Assembly (NCBI GenBank): GCA_023055425.1 | Contig: JALGPY010000008.1 | Coordinates: 20,309,359 to 20,373,358 of the forward strand | Source: Linanthus parryae | Taxonomy: Eukaryota > Streptophyta > Magnoliopsida > Ericales > Polemoniaceae | Direction: 5' to 3' | DNA: 64,000 nt | Shown here: piece by piece, positions 13,801-23,580 of the stretch | Layout of the letters: each line of letters opens with the position of its first letter | Numbering within the stretch: the first letter of the stretch is position 1 | Made by a program: the position numbers and the translations under genes | The notes under the pieces: model-generated | The model's input: the letters and a program-made list of their open reading frames with translations, nothing else | Databases searched by the model: none | Told to the model about the DNA's origin: nothing

Positions 13801-14661
13801 TCAAGAGAACCCTTTGCTTAGCTTTTGAATGGCGCAGAAGATTTTCCTTCTCGAACCAACAGCATTGATTCCCATATCCTTGAGATCCTCCAACGTCAAC
13901 ATCGGCAACACTTCATCATCAACCTCATGTATTTCAAACACAGGCGCATACCTTCCTAACCCTAATTGATTCAGCCAAACCCTAACCCCATTCCTCTCTC
14001 CACTATTCCAATTCCTTGCATCGGTATCCGACGGCCCGTCGAACTCAACCCCATCATGGTGTTCTCTCCCTTCAGAAACCCTAGCCCTAGATAATCTCCT
14101 ATGCCCACCAAAATGAACATCTCTTTCTTGCACTCTGGTCTCATTATTCAATGACTGAATTGGGCTTTGTTCTTTCAATGGACTCTCTGAACCCTCAGGG
14201 TCAAAACCCCTAAACCCACCATCAACATCTTCTCCGCCGCTTCCGCCGCCACTGACTCCACCACCACCACCACCATCATCAGCTTTAGAGGCCCAATTAG
14301 ACCTAACCCTCTTCGTAGAACCCCTCCTGGACTTGGATTCCTTCACTTTCCAGCTCCCAATTGCCACAGCATCCAACATCCCCTCTCTCTCGTCACACCC
14401 ATCTAGGGTTTCCTCATACCCACCACCCAAATTCAATAAAGGTCGCGTCTTTGAACCCTTGTTGCCTGAATCCTTCATGGGTTGTTGCTGTGGCTTCCAC
14501 TGCTTGGTGGGTCTCCGGTTATCGAAAGACTGGTCTCCGATGTCGCCTAATCGGACACTCGGCCTTCGCTGCCGCTTCGTGGAGACGTTCTCCGGCGCGG
14601 CGGCCACCGGAGGTCCGCCGCCGTCGATTTGGGTGGTGTCCCGAGGCTGGAACTCGGCCAT
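13801..14661 (-). CDS. SAM (sterile alpha motif) domain protein
   Basis: A single-exon 286-codon ORF starts at ATG 14661 and stops at TGA 13803-13801. Residues 1-215 are low-complexity and probably disordered: basic and glycine-rich, with a six-glycine run and a glycine/serine-rich stretch around residue 130. Residues about 222-284 form a SAM domain, with VWLNQLGLGRYAPVF, then LTLEDLKDMGI, then GSRRKIFCAI. Small plant SAM proteins of this shape are found in many species; SAM domains mediate protein-protein or RNA binding, but the partner here cannot be read from sequence. The start is supported by a TATA box about 70 bp upstream and by the lack of any in-frame upstream ATG before it. The ORF is intact although TEs lie within a few hundred bases on the 5' side. 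The overlapping plus-strand frames are shadows. Confidence 0.85.
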   Translation of the reverse strand: MAEFQPRDTTQIDGGGPPVAAAPENVSTKRQRRPSVRLGDIGDQSFDNRRPTKQWKPQQQPMKDSGNKGSKTRPLLNLGGGYEETLDGCDEREGMLDAVAIGSWKVKESKSRRGSTKRVRSNWASKADDGGGGGGVSGGGSGGEDVDGGFRGFDPEGSESPLKEQSPIQSLNNETRVQERDVHFGGHRRLSRARVSEGREHHDGVEFDGPSDTDARNWNSGERNGVRVWLNQLGLGRYAPVFEIHEVDDEVLPMLTLEDLKDMGINAVGSRRKIFCAIQKLSKGFS

Positions 14662-14726
14662 TGAAGAAAGATCCGAACTTCACTTGCTTAGGGTTCTGTT
14701 AAAGGAAGTGGGTGTCTTTCTTGAGT

Positions 14727-14736
14727 CTTTATATAG
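14727..14736 (-). promoter_or_regulatory. TATA box of the SAM-domain gene
   Basis: On the minus strand this reads CTATATAAAG, a near-perfect TATA box 66-75 bp upstream of the ATG. It predicts a transcription start near 14700 and a short 5' UTR of about 40 bases. Confidence 0.65.
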
Positions 14737-14946
14737 CTATAGAACCCAAAATTGGGATTGGGTTGTGGACATAAACAGGCATTTCTGGGGACCTTTCGAA
14801 TTACTAGAATTGTTTATCAGATTGTAGAGAGAGAGATGGAAGTGGATGTGTTTGTGAGTAAGATAGTGAGTGAGTGAGAACGAACAATCGGGCAAGAACT
14901 AACAATCGGGCATAATTGAGAGGAGAGAGATAAGCCCTTCGTTTAT

Positions 14947-15007
14947 ATACATCCAGGCTGGTTTTTTTTTTTTTTTTTTGAATAAAAAAAATACATCCAG
15001 GCTGGTT
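14947..15007. repeat. 17-bp direct repeat flanking a bare poly(T) insert
   Basis: ATACATCCAGGCTGGTT occurs at 14947-14963 and again at 14991-15007. Between them is only a T run followed by GAATAAAAAAA. This looks like a target-site duplication around a retrotransposition event that copied little more than a poly(A) tail. Confidence 0.7.
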
Positions 15008-15077
15008 AGATTAGAGCATCTCCATTTTTTTATTTTTTTATTTATTTTTTTATTTTTTTTGATAAATCCGATTTTTA

Positions 15078-15965
15078 TTAAGAAGAAGGACAAAACTGGA
15101 GATCAACTCCTACAGCATATTGACAAAAAAAAAAAAAAAAAACTCCCACAGCAAGCTCCACAATACGAGGGAGCCTATTACCAGAAATAAAACCAGAAAA
15201 AGTAACTGCATAAGCCCATTTGGCTACACTATGAGCAACAAAATTTCCATTTCTACTGTAGTGCCTAGAACTGCATTTCTTTCCTTTTAGTATCTTCAAA
15301 GCAGCTTCAATCCTGTTTCTCCAAGCTCCTTTTGCTTTCTTTATATCATTGAAACCATTAATCACCCACAAAGAGTCAGATTCAAAGATTATGGAATTCC
15401 ACCCAGCATCTTTTATCACAGCCATTTTAACAGCTTCCTCCACAGCCATCTCTGCATCTTCTGCATTTTGGCCACTCCCGCTTCTGGTACCACCAAATAA
15501 AACATTACCTTTTTCATTCCTGCACACAAATGCAGCAGAAGCCAGACTGTTCTTGTAACTGGCATCACAATTGAATTTTATCTCTCGTTGTTGAGGGGGA
15601 GTCCATCCTCTGACTTGGGTGTTCTTGACTTCAGTTTGTGCTTCACTTATAACAATTCTGCAGTTTCTATGCTCATTCCAAAGAGCCCAGATTTCATCAA
15701 TAACAACATGTGTTTTAAAACATTTCCCTACAAAAATCAAATCATTTTTGTGCTTCCATATTCTCTCAAGGATGATTCCACACATAGAAGCAACATCATT
15801 TGCACCTTCTTGCCAATTCAGCTCCATCACATAAGCAATCATGTTCTGAATATTTAGCTCCATTAGGCAATCCACACTAAGCCCCAGAATTGTAAACCAA
15901 ATAGGTCTAACAGCAGGGCAATTGAAAAAAATGTGCTTGCTATCAGCACTTTCTGCACTTAAAGA
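15078..15965 (-). pseudogene. LINE ORF2 C-terminal part: zf-RVT end and RNase H (RVT_3)
   Basis: A frame open from about 15965 begins with SADSKHIFFNCPAVRPIWF, the distal half of the zf-RVT zinc finger. It continues as a plant LINE RNase H: FNCDAS carries the first catalytic Asp, AEDAEMAVEEA the Glu, ESDS the second Asp, and NFVAHSVAKWA the C-terminal histidine block. It is frameshifted relative to the preceding ORF2 segments. A T-rich stretch (15125-15142 on the plus strand) encodes a phenylalanine run near the end, possibly slippage expansion. The stop is at 15078. Confidence 0.8.
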
Positions 15966-16179
15966 ACTTCATCTCTTTATGATTTTGAAAATTTTCAAAG
16001 ATGGGAAGGCACTTTGCAGCTGTCCTCCAGATCATAAATTTGTGTCTGTTGTGGATTTTTTTCTTCCACAATTTTCCCCAATTGAAATCCTCCTCTCTAT
16101 TTCCAACATTTCCCATAATCTGCCATTTGTAGAAGCTTTTGCAGTGACTTGTCCACTCTTGTCCAGATTCCAAATCCAT
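15943..16179 (-). pseudogene. LINE ORF2 zf-RVT segment (frameshifted)
   Basis: KFMIWRTAAKCLP is the typical core of the zf-RVT region between RT and RNase H. It lies in a different frame from the RT segment (which runs on out of frame to 16032) and from the RNase H segment. At least two single-base indels therefore separate these parts, near 16150 and near 15950. Confidence 0.75.
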
Positions 16180-19022
16180 ATATCCTGCACTTCACTTAAT
16201 GGAATTTGAAGTTTCTGAATTTCTTCACTTTCTTGAGGATCCATCCACAACTGCAGTTTTTGTATATTCCAAGCTCTTGCCTCTTGAACAAATAACTCAT
16301 TCACCCTTTTTGGAGCATTGGTGAGATCTAAAGGGGGGTAGGGTTTTGCATTCTCAAGGCTGGGAACCCAAGGGTCTTGCCAAATATCCACACTTTTGCC
16401 ATCACCAATTATCTTATAAGCATTTTGACAAATCAAATATCTGACACTTAAAATTCCTTTCCAAAAATAAGAGTCAGAGTTGCTTTTGTCAATTCTTTGA
16501 AACTCAATTCTATGACAATATTTTGCTAAAAGCAGCTTCACCCATAAGCAATCCTTCTTTGTCCACATATCCCAGGCTAATTTACCCAGCAGGGCTTTAT
16601 TTTGAATCTCTGTCCTTCTCAAACCTAGACCTCCAAACTCCTTAGGTTGACAAAGAAACTCCCAGCTTTTGAGATGTCTTTTTCTGTGATCTTCAGTACT
16701 CTCCCACCAGAAATTTGCTTTTAAGGAGTCAATCTTCTGTGAGAGGATTTTTGGAAGAAGAAAAACAGCCATGTGATGAGAGGGAATAGCACTCATGACA
16801 CTGTTTATCATGATTAATCTGCCAGCATAAGGAAGGAGCTTTGATTGCCAGCCTGAAAGTTTGACATCAAGCTTTTTCAGAACCTGTTTAAAATCTTCCT
16901 TCTTTGATTTTGTCAGAAACATTGGGAGACCCAAATAAATTGCTTTCTTACTGCCCTTCTTGAGTTGTAGTATGTCTCTAATAGCCTTCTGCATCTCTTT
17001 ACCAGTATTGGGACTGAAGAACACTGAGGATTTGTCTTTATTTACTCTTTGGCCTGAAGTTTCTTCATATAATTGAAGACATAAATTCAAATTTTCAGCT
17101 TCCTTTTCATTTTCTCTCCCCATATGGACAAGGTCATCTGCAAAAAGTAAGTGATCAATGGATTGACAATTCTTTGCCAATTGTATCCCATTTATGAGCC
17201 CATCTTTTTCAGCAAACTGTAGGATCCTTGAGAGCACTTCAGCACACATGATGAAGATTGTGGGTGAGAGTGGGTCACCTTGTCTGATGCCACAGTAGTT
17301 GCTAAAAAAACCTTGAGGAGAACCATTGATCAAGACAGACATTTTAACTGTTGAAATACATTCTTTTATCCACTCTACCATGGTGTTAGGAAACCCCATC
17401 CACTTCATCACATTTAGAATGAATACAAACTCCATCTTGTCAAAATCCTTCTCCATATCTATCTTTAGAGTCATGAGACCACATTTCCCTTTTTTCTTAT
17501 TCAAAGAGTGTATAACTTCATGCAGAATTATAATATTTTCCTGAATAGTTCTACCAGCAATGAAGGCAGTTTGCTTGGGGTTTATAAACTCCCCAATAGC
17601 AGATTTCAACTTGTTTGCTAAGATTTTTGCAATAACTTTATAAACTGTATTGCATAGACTGATAGGTCTGAAATGTTGTACCTTCTTGGGATCCTTTGTC
17701 TTAGGAATTAGAGCAATGAAGGTAGAGTTAATCCCTTTCTTAAGCTTCCCACTTGTGAAGAAATTTTGCACCACTCCACAGAAGTCATCACCCACAATAT
17801 CCCAGTATTGTTTGTAGAATAATACTGGCATACCATCAGGACCAGGAGATTTAAAACTCCCCATTTGAAAAAGGGTACTCCTAATCTCTTCTTTTGTTGG
17901 AATTTGGCACAGCAGCTCAGTTGTACTTTCTGCAATTTTTTGCGGATATAGCTCATCAAGCCACTCATTTTCAGGAGGATAGGAAGAGGAGAAGAGATCT
18001 GTAAAGTAATTGCAGAATTCATCTCCAATTTCTTTGTTTCCTTTAGCTATAGTCCCATCTTCTCTTTGAATTCTAGAAATGAAATTTCTCTGTCCTCTAA
18101 TAGCTGCTGAAAGGTGGAAAAAAGTGGTACTTGTCTCCCCTTCTTTGATCCAACTGATTCTAGATTTTTGTCTCCAACAAAGCTCTTGTCTTTTATGAAG
18201 TTCTGTTAAGAGTCTTTTGATCATGTTCTCCTCTTCAATTGTGCTCAAACAGTTTTGTTCTTGGAGCTCATTTAATTCAGTGGTAGCCTTGTCAATGTTG
18301 TATTGGATGTGACCAAACTCTTCTTTATTCCACTTTTTCAATTCTGTCTTTGTATTCTTCATTTTCCAGGTCCAATGTGCTCCAGGTCTGCCTCCTTGCC
18401 TAGCTAGCCAAGCATTTCCCACCACTGTCTTGCACCTTCTATCTCTTATCCACATAGCCTCAAACCTGAAAGGTTTCTTTCCCATTGCTTGTGCAGGTTT
18501 TGTGTTCAAGATTAACATATGATGATCAGAGTAGCAGGAGGTTAAGTGTGTGATGCTGGCTTTTGGGAATAATAGCCTCCATTGATCATTGCAGAAGCAC
18601 CAGTCCAGTCTTTGTTTAATAACCCTCCCTCTATGCCAGCCATTGGACCAAGTGTATTTTGCTCCCCTGAATCCTGTGTCAATCCAACCCCCATTGTGAA
18701 TAGCTTCTTCTAGCCCTCCAACAGAAGACTGTGCCACATCCCTACCTCCAAGCTTGTCCTCTTGATGAATGACCTCATTAAAGTCACCAATGAAGATACA
18801 TGGTAGAGCACTAGTATTCTGTATATAAATCAGTTCTTTCCACAAAGCATCTCTATCTTTTTTCACACAAGGGGCATAAATAGCATTCAGAAGCCAATTT
18901 TCCTCATTTTCTTTTCCATACATCAAAACATAAATCAAGTTTCTGTGTTTTAACACCACCTCACAATGTATGGTGTCATTCCAACAGAAACAGAGCCCAC
19001 CAATTTTCCCAGTAGGCTCCAC
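16150..19022 (-). pseudogene. LINE ORF2: endonuclease (N-terminally damaged) and reverse transcriptase
   Basis: One open frame of more than 950 codons. The first ~200 residues carry the end of an apurinic-type endonuclease, with GDFNEV, KYTWSN, RLDW and SDHHMLIL. RT follows: SPGPDGMP, FRPISLCNTVYKVIAKILANK, QTAFIAGR, GIRQGDPLSP and the catalytic FADD box in HLLFADDLVHM. LKIDMEKDFDKMEF replaces the usual LKIDMxKAYDRxEW, keeping the first catalytic Asp. The endonuclease N-terminus lies at 19194-19023 in the same element, but that stretch contains stop codons and appears shortened. This is the best-preserved part of the LINE. Confidence 0.85.
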
Positions 19023-19194
19023 TACTTCATTATTTTTTTAGCCATTAGCAGTAAAATACTACAAAAAAGAGCTGCATTTTACCTTAGTTTCTCACAGAAA
19101 AAACCAGTTGATATCTTTCTGCCTTATTCGAGACTTTACAACGAATTACCGGGGTCTGTCCCAACCCCCGGCAATTCCATACGAGGCCATTCAT
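19023..19194 (-). pseudogene. LINE ORF2 start, decayed endonuclease N-terminus
   Basis: From ATG 19194-19192 the frame reads MNGLVWNCRGLG, the standard first residues of plant LINE endonucleases. It then meets several stop codons before the open ORF2 segment. The segment is too short for the usual first endonuclease beta strands and the metal-binding Glu motif, so part is probably deleted. Confidence 0.75.
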
Positions 19195-21022
19195 TTAACA
19201 ATTGGGGGCATGGACAGGCCCGCCTCCTCAGCCATCGATTTGTCTTCTTTGCCATTTCCATTCTTTTCCGTGTTCTTACTTCCTTCTGCACTTCTGAATA
19301 TTCCATCCTCGCCGCGGTAGATCATCTTCCGTGCTGGGAGTAACTTGCATCTGCTATGGATTTCATCAGAGTCTTTTACTGTGTAAGGGACTTCGATGAT
19401 TTCCATTCCCGTTTCTTCAATATCATAAGTACCTTCTTCATTTGACCATACTCGTTTCTTTTTCATGTCTGGCTCTCCTCCTCCCACCCTTTGAAATTCT
19501 CGCTTTAGCTGCACTTTTGTTCTGAAATCTTCCGCCACCAATTTATTTACTACCATCCTTCTTGTGTCTTCCTTGAAGGCTTCCATATCCAGATCGGTTG
19601 TGGTTTGTTGAATTTTTCTGGTTATCTCTTTTTCTTTTTGTTTTCTTCATCTCCATAGTCTCCGTCTTCTTCAATTTCACGTAGGCTCATGGGTCTTTGT
19701 GGTTTGTAAAAAGCCTTTGGGTTGAGATGATGGGCCACCAGCACTCCCAAGGCTTGTAATGGATCTTGTAATTGGGCTGCCATTATATCTTCCATAGTTG
19801 GTCCTGTATATCCTTTAAAGAGTTGGGCCGGGCTTGACTTTTCACCTCTAAAGGAACAATAAGGCCTGCCCTGTTCCTCCTTTTTAGGTTGTGGTAAATT
19901 ACCACTTTGCCCATAGCTTATAAGTGTCTCCTCCTCCACTATGCTTTTGTCTTTTCCTTTGAACAAAACCAATCCATCACCGTATATCGTACGGTCATCC
20001 CCTGGATTTGTACCACGTGTCCCTGCATTGAGACAGCTCATTATGTGGGAATTTTCTTCTTTGTCCTTATCGATTCCTTTCCCTTCCCAACCGCTTGCAT
20101 CTGGATTTGGGGGCGCGTGGATTACATTCGCCACCGTCTTCAAGCTTTCCTTTCTGAGTTTCGCCGGAGCTTCTTCAGCTTGGACAGGATTACACTGTTC
20201 CTCATTTTCCTCGGTTGATTTTTGGCCTATTCCCGATTCAATACTCATGTTCTTTACATATTCTAGTTTCGGGTGGTACCTTTTTTGCTCCGGTGCTTTC
20301 AGATTTGACCCATAACCTGAATTCAAGCTTTGGATATGTTTTACCCACTTGAATTCTACCTTCTCATGTCCAATCCTTCCACATCTATAACAGTAGTCTC
20401 CTAATTTTTCGTACGCAAAAGCAACCCAGATTGCTCCTCCATCTTTTTTCCTCATCATGAACCCTTGTGGTAACGGTTTGTCAATGTCAATCAGAACTTT
20501 GATACGCATATGAGGACTGATAAGAAAAGTACCTGGTTTACCTCCATCGATTTCAATGATTTCCCCCACCGTTCTGCCTATCTTTTCTGCATTGTCTCGA
20601 GTCATTTTCTCCATTGGTAATCCCCTGACATTTAGCCAGAAAGGGGATCTGTTGTATACAAGGGTTGTTGGATCTTTCTCTTCCTCAAACTTTCTGAAAA
20701 CCAGCAGTTGATTCATTACTGTCCAAGGCGCACCATCCCAGACCCTGCTACAGTCGTCTTCATCTTCAAATATGAATACAAAAACGTTTTCTCCTCTGCT
20801 TGTTACCTTGAAAGATCCCTTCAGCTTCCATATATTGTTGAATAGTGCTTTCACCGATTGTACTCGCTTCATCCTCTTCGAGCATATTTTTTCAAATAGT
20901 ACTCAATTTTTTAGATCCCCAGGACCGTCAGTTAGATCTGATGGTTCAATCACCACTGGGTCTTCCGATTGGAATCCATATTTCGGTGGGTTTAGCATTC
21001 TCACGGCTCTCTGTTCTTCCAT
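19191..21022 (-). pseudogene. LINE ORF1: DUF4283 and CCHC zinc-knuckle protein
   Basis: Likely RNA-binding, gag-like protein of the LINE. The natural start appears to be ATG 21022-21020 (MEEQRAVRMLNPPKYGFQSE), with an in-frame TGA at 20905-20903. The frame then runs openly to 19622 and carries DUF4283 (DDCSRVWDGAPWTVMNQLLV, SPFWLNVRGLP) and a zinc knuckle YCYRCGRIGHE, in which the last cysteine position appears to be lost. A frameshift in an A-rich stretch near 19625-19640 separates this from the last ~130 codons (to 19191). ORF1 ends with a TGA that overlaps the ORF2 ATG. Confidence 0.8.
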
Positions 21023-21255
21023 AGAGAAAGGTTAAAGAGTAGAGTTCCAAAAAAAGAAGGAAACGAAATAGGGAGAGAAAAGGGATGTGAGTCACAGTGA
21101 CTGGAGTGACAGAGATTATGAATCGTCTGAGACGAGAGAGGAGGGTGGAAAACCGGCAGGGAGGCGCCGTACTCAAAACCCTAGAAAAGGTCTTATTCTA
21201 GAAGAGAGAAGAAAAAAACATTTTCTCTCTCTCTAGCTTAATCACTTATCTTGTT
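21023..21255 (-). other. LINE 5' UTR
   Basis: Pyrimidine-rich on the minus strand, with CTAGGGTTTTGAG and CTCTCTCGTCTC words, lying between the MIZ1-like remnant and the ORF1 ATG. The exact 5' end is uncertain. Confidence 0.5.
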
Positions 21256-21261
21256 CGACTT

Positions 21262-21672
21262 TTACCTGTAGTTAGCTCTCATGAATACAATATCGCGGTT
21301 GTCACCTTCTTTCGACCCGGACCCGTCAACCGCGGGTATGAGGCCCACCCCGGTTGTGGTTGACTGCATTTTCTGGAGCATGAGGCGGATCTTTTCGGTG
21401 GCATACATCCGGAGGGCGAAACCAGCTTCTTCCCATTGCAGTAAGCGGTCCAGTTGGGGACAGAGCGGAGACGGCAAGTGGAAGAGTCTTCGGATCCGGT
21501 TTCGTTGCACACGAGGTCGATCCGGATGAGCTCACCCTGGATTTCTTACTTGATGAGGAAGGGGATTGTGAAGGGGAGCTTGAGGAGGAGGGCGGGTCGG
21601 ATGGAGACCCGATCGTGCTGGACGCAGAACCAGGCGTGGCCGCGGCGGTAGCCGAAGATGGTGCCGGTCACC
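21262..21672 (-). pseudogene. MIZ1-like (DUF617) gene, 3' coding part, broken
   Basis: Read on the minus strand from 21672, this gives VTGTIFGYRRGHAWFCVQ, then PALLLKLPFTIPFLIK and an in-frame TAA, then GELIRIDLVCNE, VPNWTAYCNGKK. After a one-base frameshift it gives AGFALRMYATEKI, LMLQKMQSTTTG, GLIP and DIVFMRANYR. These are the landmarks of the plant MIZU-KUSSEI1/DUF617 domain in the correct order. MIZ1 family proteins are plant-specific and were first known from root hydrotropism; the role of this member is unknown. The sequence stops matching just after RANYR, where the family normally continues with about 30 more residues; the LINE begins there. The N-terminal part continues at 22550-22793, beyond an inserted element. 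Confidence 0.85.
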
Positions 21673-22179
21673 AAAGTTTTAAAAACCGGACCGGCCATCG
21701 AACCGGTGAGGCACCGGTTCAAGGTCGGACCGGTCGGACCGGTGGTCGGACCGGTTCAATCGCACGTTTATTAAATAATATATATTTATTACTTTTTATA
21801 CAAAATTAAATAAATGTAGTAGAAAATAGTCAATAAAACAAAACATTATGTATGCGCATTATTTAGCAATCGACTTAGGCTTTTAAAAGATACATGTTTT
21901 TATTTTTTATTTAATATATAGTTGATTATTTGTACATTTATTGTAACATTTAACATTTGAGCACACAACATAAAAATGTAAATTTTGGTTTATCAGGATG
22001 TGTAATTTAAACTTCAAGCTTCTTTAGCAGTGCATTGCTATTAAATTGTTATGGTTATAAAGATAAACAAATCTGCTCTTGAAGTTTAAACAAATTAACA
22101 GCCCAACATTGATTAAAAGATACGTTTGGAAAAAAAAATGTGCAGGCAAATAGCAAATTGAAAGTGTGCAGGTATTTTC

Positions 22180-22212
<33 letters not shown>

Positions 22213-22549
22213 AGAGAAAAGAAAAACAGGCACATTTGAAGTTTGATATTAAGATTAAAAGATTGCACACCAATTACAAACTTGCGGTTGTCCCAGTGGT
22301 TAACGCGCTTAGCTAATGGGTGCTTGGTCGCGAGTTCGATCCGCAGAGAATGCATTTTTTCGGAAATATTAAAAACCGGCCAGTTTTCAAACCGACCGGT
22401 TCACCGGTTGGGCAGTAAAACGGCCGGTTTTTGACCGGCTTTGACCGGTTCCTTGCATGCCCGGTCTTAAAGATGAACCGGACCGGTCTGGGACCGGTTC
22501 ACCGGTCCGATCGGTCGAACCTGCCGGTCCGGTCCGGTTTTTAAAACTA
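21673..22549. mobile_element. Non-autonomous TIR element inserted in the MIZ1-like gene (copy in unit 1)
   Basis: The ends form the inverted repeat AGTTTTAAAAACCGGACCGG. Both ends are packed with CCGGT/ACCGG motifs. TGCCGGTCACC (21662-21672 and 22550-22560) flanks it as an 11-bp direct repeat, a length that favours a Mutator-like origin over hAT (8 bp). Removing it would join V-T-G to T-I-F-G, the conserved family motif. No transposase is present. Equivalent copies are 23603-24459, 25513-26365, 27426-28266, 29320-30196, 31249-32106, 33159-34011, 35065-35927 and 36988 onward (truncated). Confidence 0.8.
22284..22348 (+). other. tRNA-like Pol III module inside the inserted element (unit 1)
   Basis: TGTCCCAGTGG (22289-22299) resembles box A, GAGTTCGATCC (22332-22342) matches box B, and T6 at 22355-22360 could terminate Pol III. 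A long A-rich tract lies about 100 bp upstream (22178-22225). A loop AGCTAAT could be an anticodon loop, but its stem depends on wobble pairs and I do not assign an anticodon. Copies start at 24194, 26105, 28001, 29904, 31841, 33747 and 35662. Confidence 0.45.
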
Positions 22550-22793
22550 TGCCGGTCACCGTCGTCTTGGAGGATCTCGGCGGCGCGACGGAGACGACGC
22601 TGTAGGTGGAGGAGTTGTCTTCGTCGTCGTAGTCTTGGTTGTATTGGGATTTGCAGGGGAGGTCTTCAATGTCGTCGCGGAGGGAAGTGCTGAGGCGTCT
22701 CTCGGTTTTCACGGTGGCAACGGTGGTGGAGGAGATGACGGGGGGATAGAAACAGGGGAGGAGGAATCGACGGAGGGAGTCCATTTTGGTCAT
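22550..22793 (-). pseudogene. MIZ1-like (DUF617) gene, N-terminal coding part (unit 1)
   Basis: Starts at ATG 22793 (MTKMDSLRRFLLPCFYPP) and runs to SSKTTVTG, where the inserted element breaks the DUF617 motif VTGTIFG. The MDSLRRFLLPC-type start and a variable linker ending in SxxTxVTG are typical of the family. The frame stays open upstream to 22967 (MMKPKILL...), but I prefer the ATG at 22793 because the added residues do not resemble the family. Together with 21262-21672 this is the one copy that still adjoins the rest of the gene; it is dead because of the element, a stop and a frameshift. Confidence 0.8.
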
Positions 22794-23212
22794 GGCTACT
22801 TGTTGAGCGTCAAGCCCTAGCCTCCCTTCCTCGCTTCCCACTGTTCCCACAACCTTCTTTCTCTTTCTTCTCCCTCTGACTGACAATCCTCTAAAACAAC
22901 AAAGGCGTGACTGGCGTGAGTAGCGCGTGACCCCGACCAGATGGAGTAGGATTTTGGGTTTCATCACTGTCGTGGTATAAGGGGGAGAAAATGTCCCAAT
23001 ACCTTGTTTGGGAGGAGAAAAAAGAACCGATTATTTATATTTCTATTTATTTACAATCAAGAGATTGTAAATTTATTTCTATCACAAAATAAAAAAGAGA
23101 TTGTAAATTTATTTCTATACAAAAAGGGAAAAGGGAATTGATTCGGCAATTATTGATGGTTACACCGGATTTTAGTTAGCGTGACTTTTTTAGCCTTATT
23201 TATTAGTTAATA

Positions 23213-23475
23213 CTTCATCCGTTTCTTCTCTTTCCCTACGTTTTGACTTTTGTCACTATTCACGTGATCACTTTGACCCGGTGATTTGGATAGCGAAACG
23301 ATCGAATATTTTGACAATTTTTTCATGATGTTGTAAAGTAAAAATTGATCTATAACATGGTGAAAAAATTATCAAAAAATTGTATCGTTTTTGCGATCGA
23401 AATCACCCGGTCAAAGTCACCCAGATACGAGCCAAAAAGTCAAAGCGTAGAGAAAGAGGAAAAAAACCGAGGAAG
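23213..23475. mobile_element. Stowaway-like MITE upstream of the MIZ1-like start (unit 1)
   Basis: Flanked by TA dinucleotides. The left end CTTCATCCGTTTCTTCTC and the right end GAGGAAAAAAACCGAGGAAG, with GACTTTTG/AAAAGTCAAAG inside, form a long imperfect hairpin. It belongs to the same family as 9796-10055. It recurs in every full unit, so it was present before amplification. Confidence 0.7.
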
Positions 23476-23580
23476 TACATTTTTTTCTATTTAATACGCA
23501 ATACTCATAATACTTAATTTTGGACAACTCTGTTTTAATACCACTGTACTTTTCATTAAGTTTGACATTCCCTTAATTTA

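Larger units (their letters stand above)
15018..21255 (-). mobile_element. L1-type LINE, degenerate, near full length
   Basis: Minus-strand order is 5' UTR (about 21250-21023), ORF1 (DUF4283 plus zinc knuckle), ORF2 (endonuclease, RT, zf-RVT, RNase H), then an A-rich tail, read as T runs at 15024-15062 on the plus strand. Length of about 6.2 kb fits plant L1 elements. Several stops and frameshifts make it a dead copy. Its 5' end abuts the broken C-terminal part of the MIZ1-like gene at about 21258. I could not identify a matching target-site duplication at the two ends. Confidence 0.85.
21651..23580 (-). repeat. Array unit 1 (founder-type left side)
   Basis: Inserted element 21673-22549, MIZ1-like N-terminal fragment 22550-22793, tRNA-like module 22284-22348, Stowaway-like MITE 23213-23475. 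This is the only unit joined to the rest of the gene. Its inserted element reads AAAGTTTTAAAAACC and retains a GAACCGGTGAGGCACC stretch, whereas all other units read AAAGTCTTAAAAACC and share a short deletion at that place. Confidence 0.9.

Noticed and set aside
14333..14827. 164-codon plus-strand ORF
   Set aside because: Antisense shadow of the SAM-domain gene.
22300..22340. A suppressor-like tRNA with anticodon CTA in the array module
   Set aside because: The anticodon stem relies on wobble pairs, the acceptor and T stems do not close well, and one stem base varies between units.
22635..22820. Recurrent 61-codon and 78-codon plus-strand frames in every array unit
   Set aside because: They are antisense to the MIZ1-like N-terminal fragment and repeat only because the DNA repeats.
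22467..22967. A 166-codon minus-strand protein in each unit as a new gene family
   Set aside because: Its ends read through 5' flanking sequence and into the inserted element. Only the MTKMDSLRR...VTG part resembles a real protein, and it is the broken MIZ1-like N-terminus.
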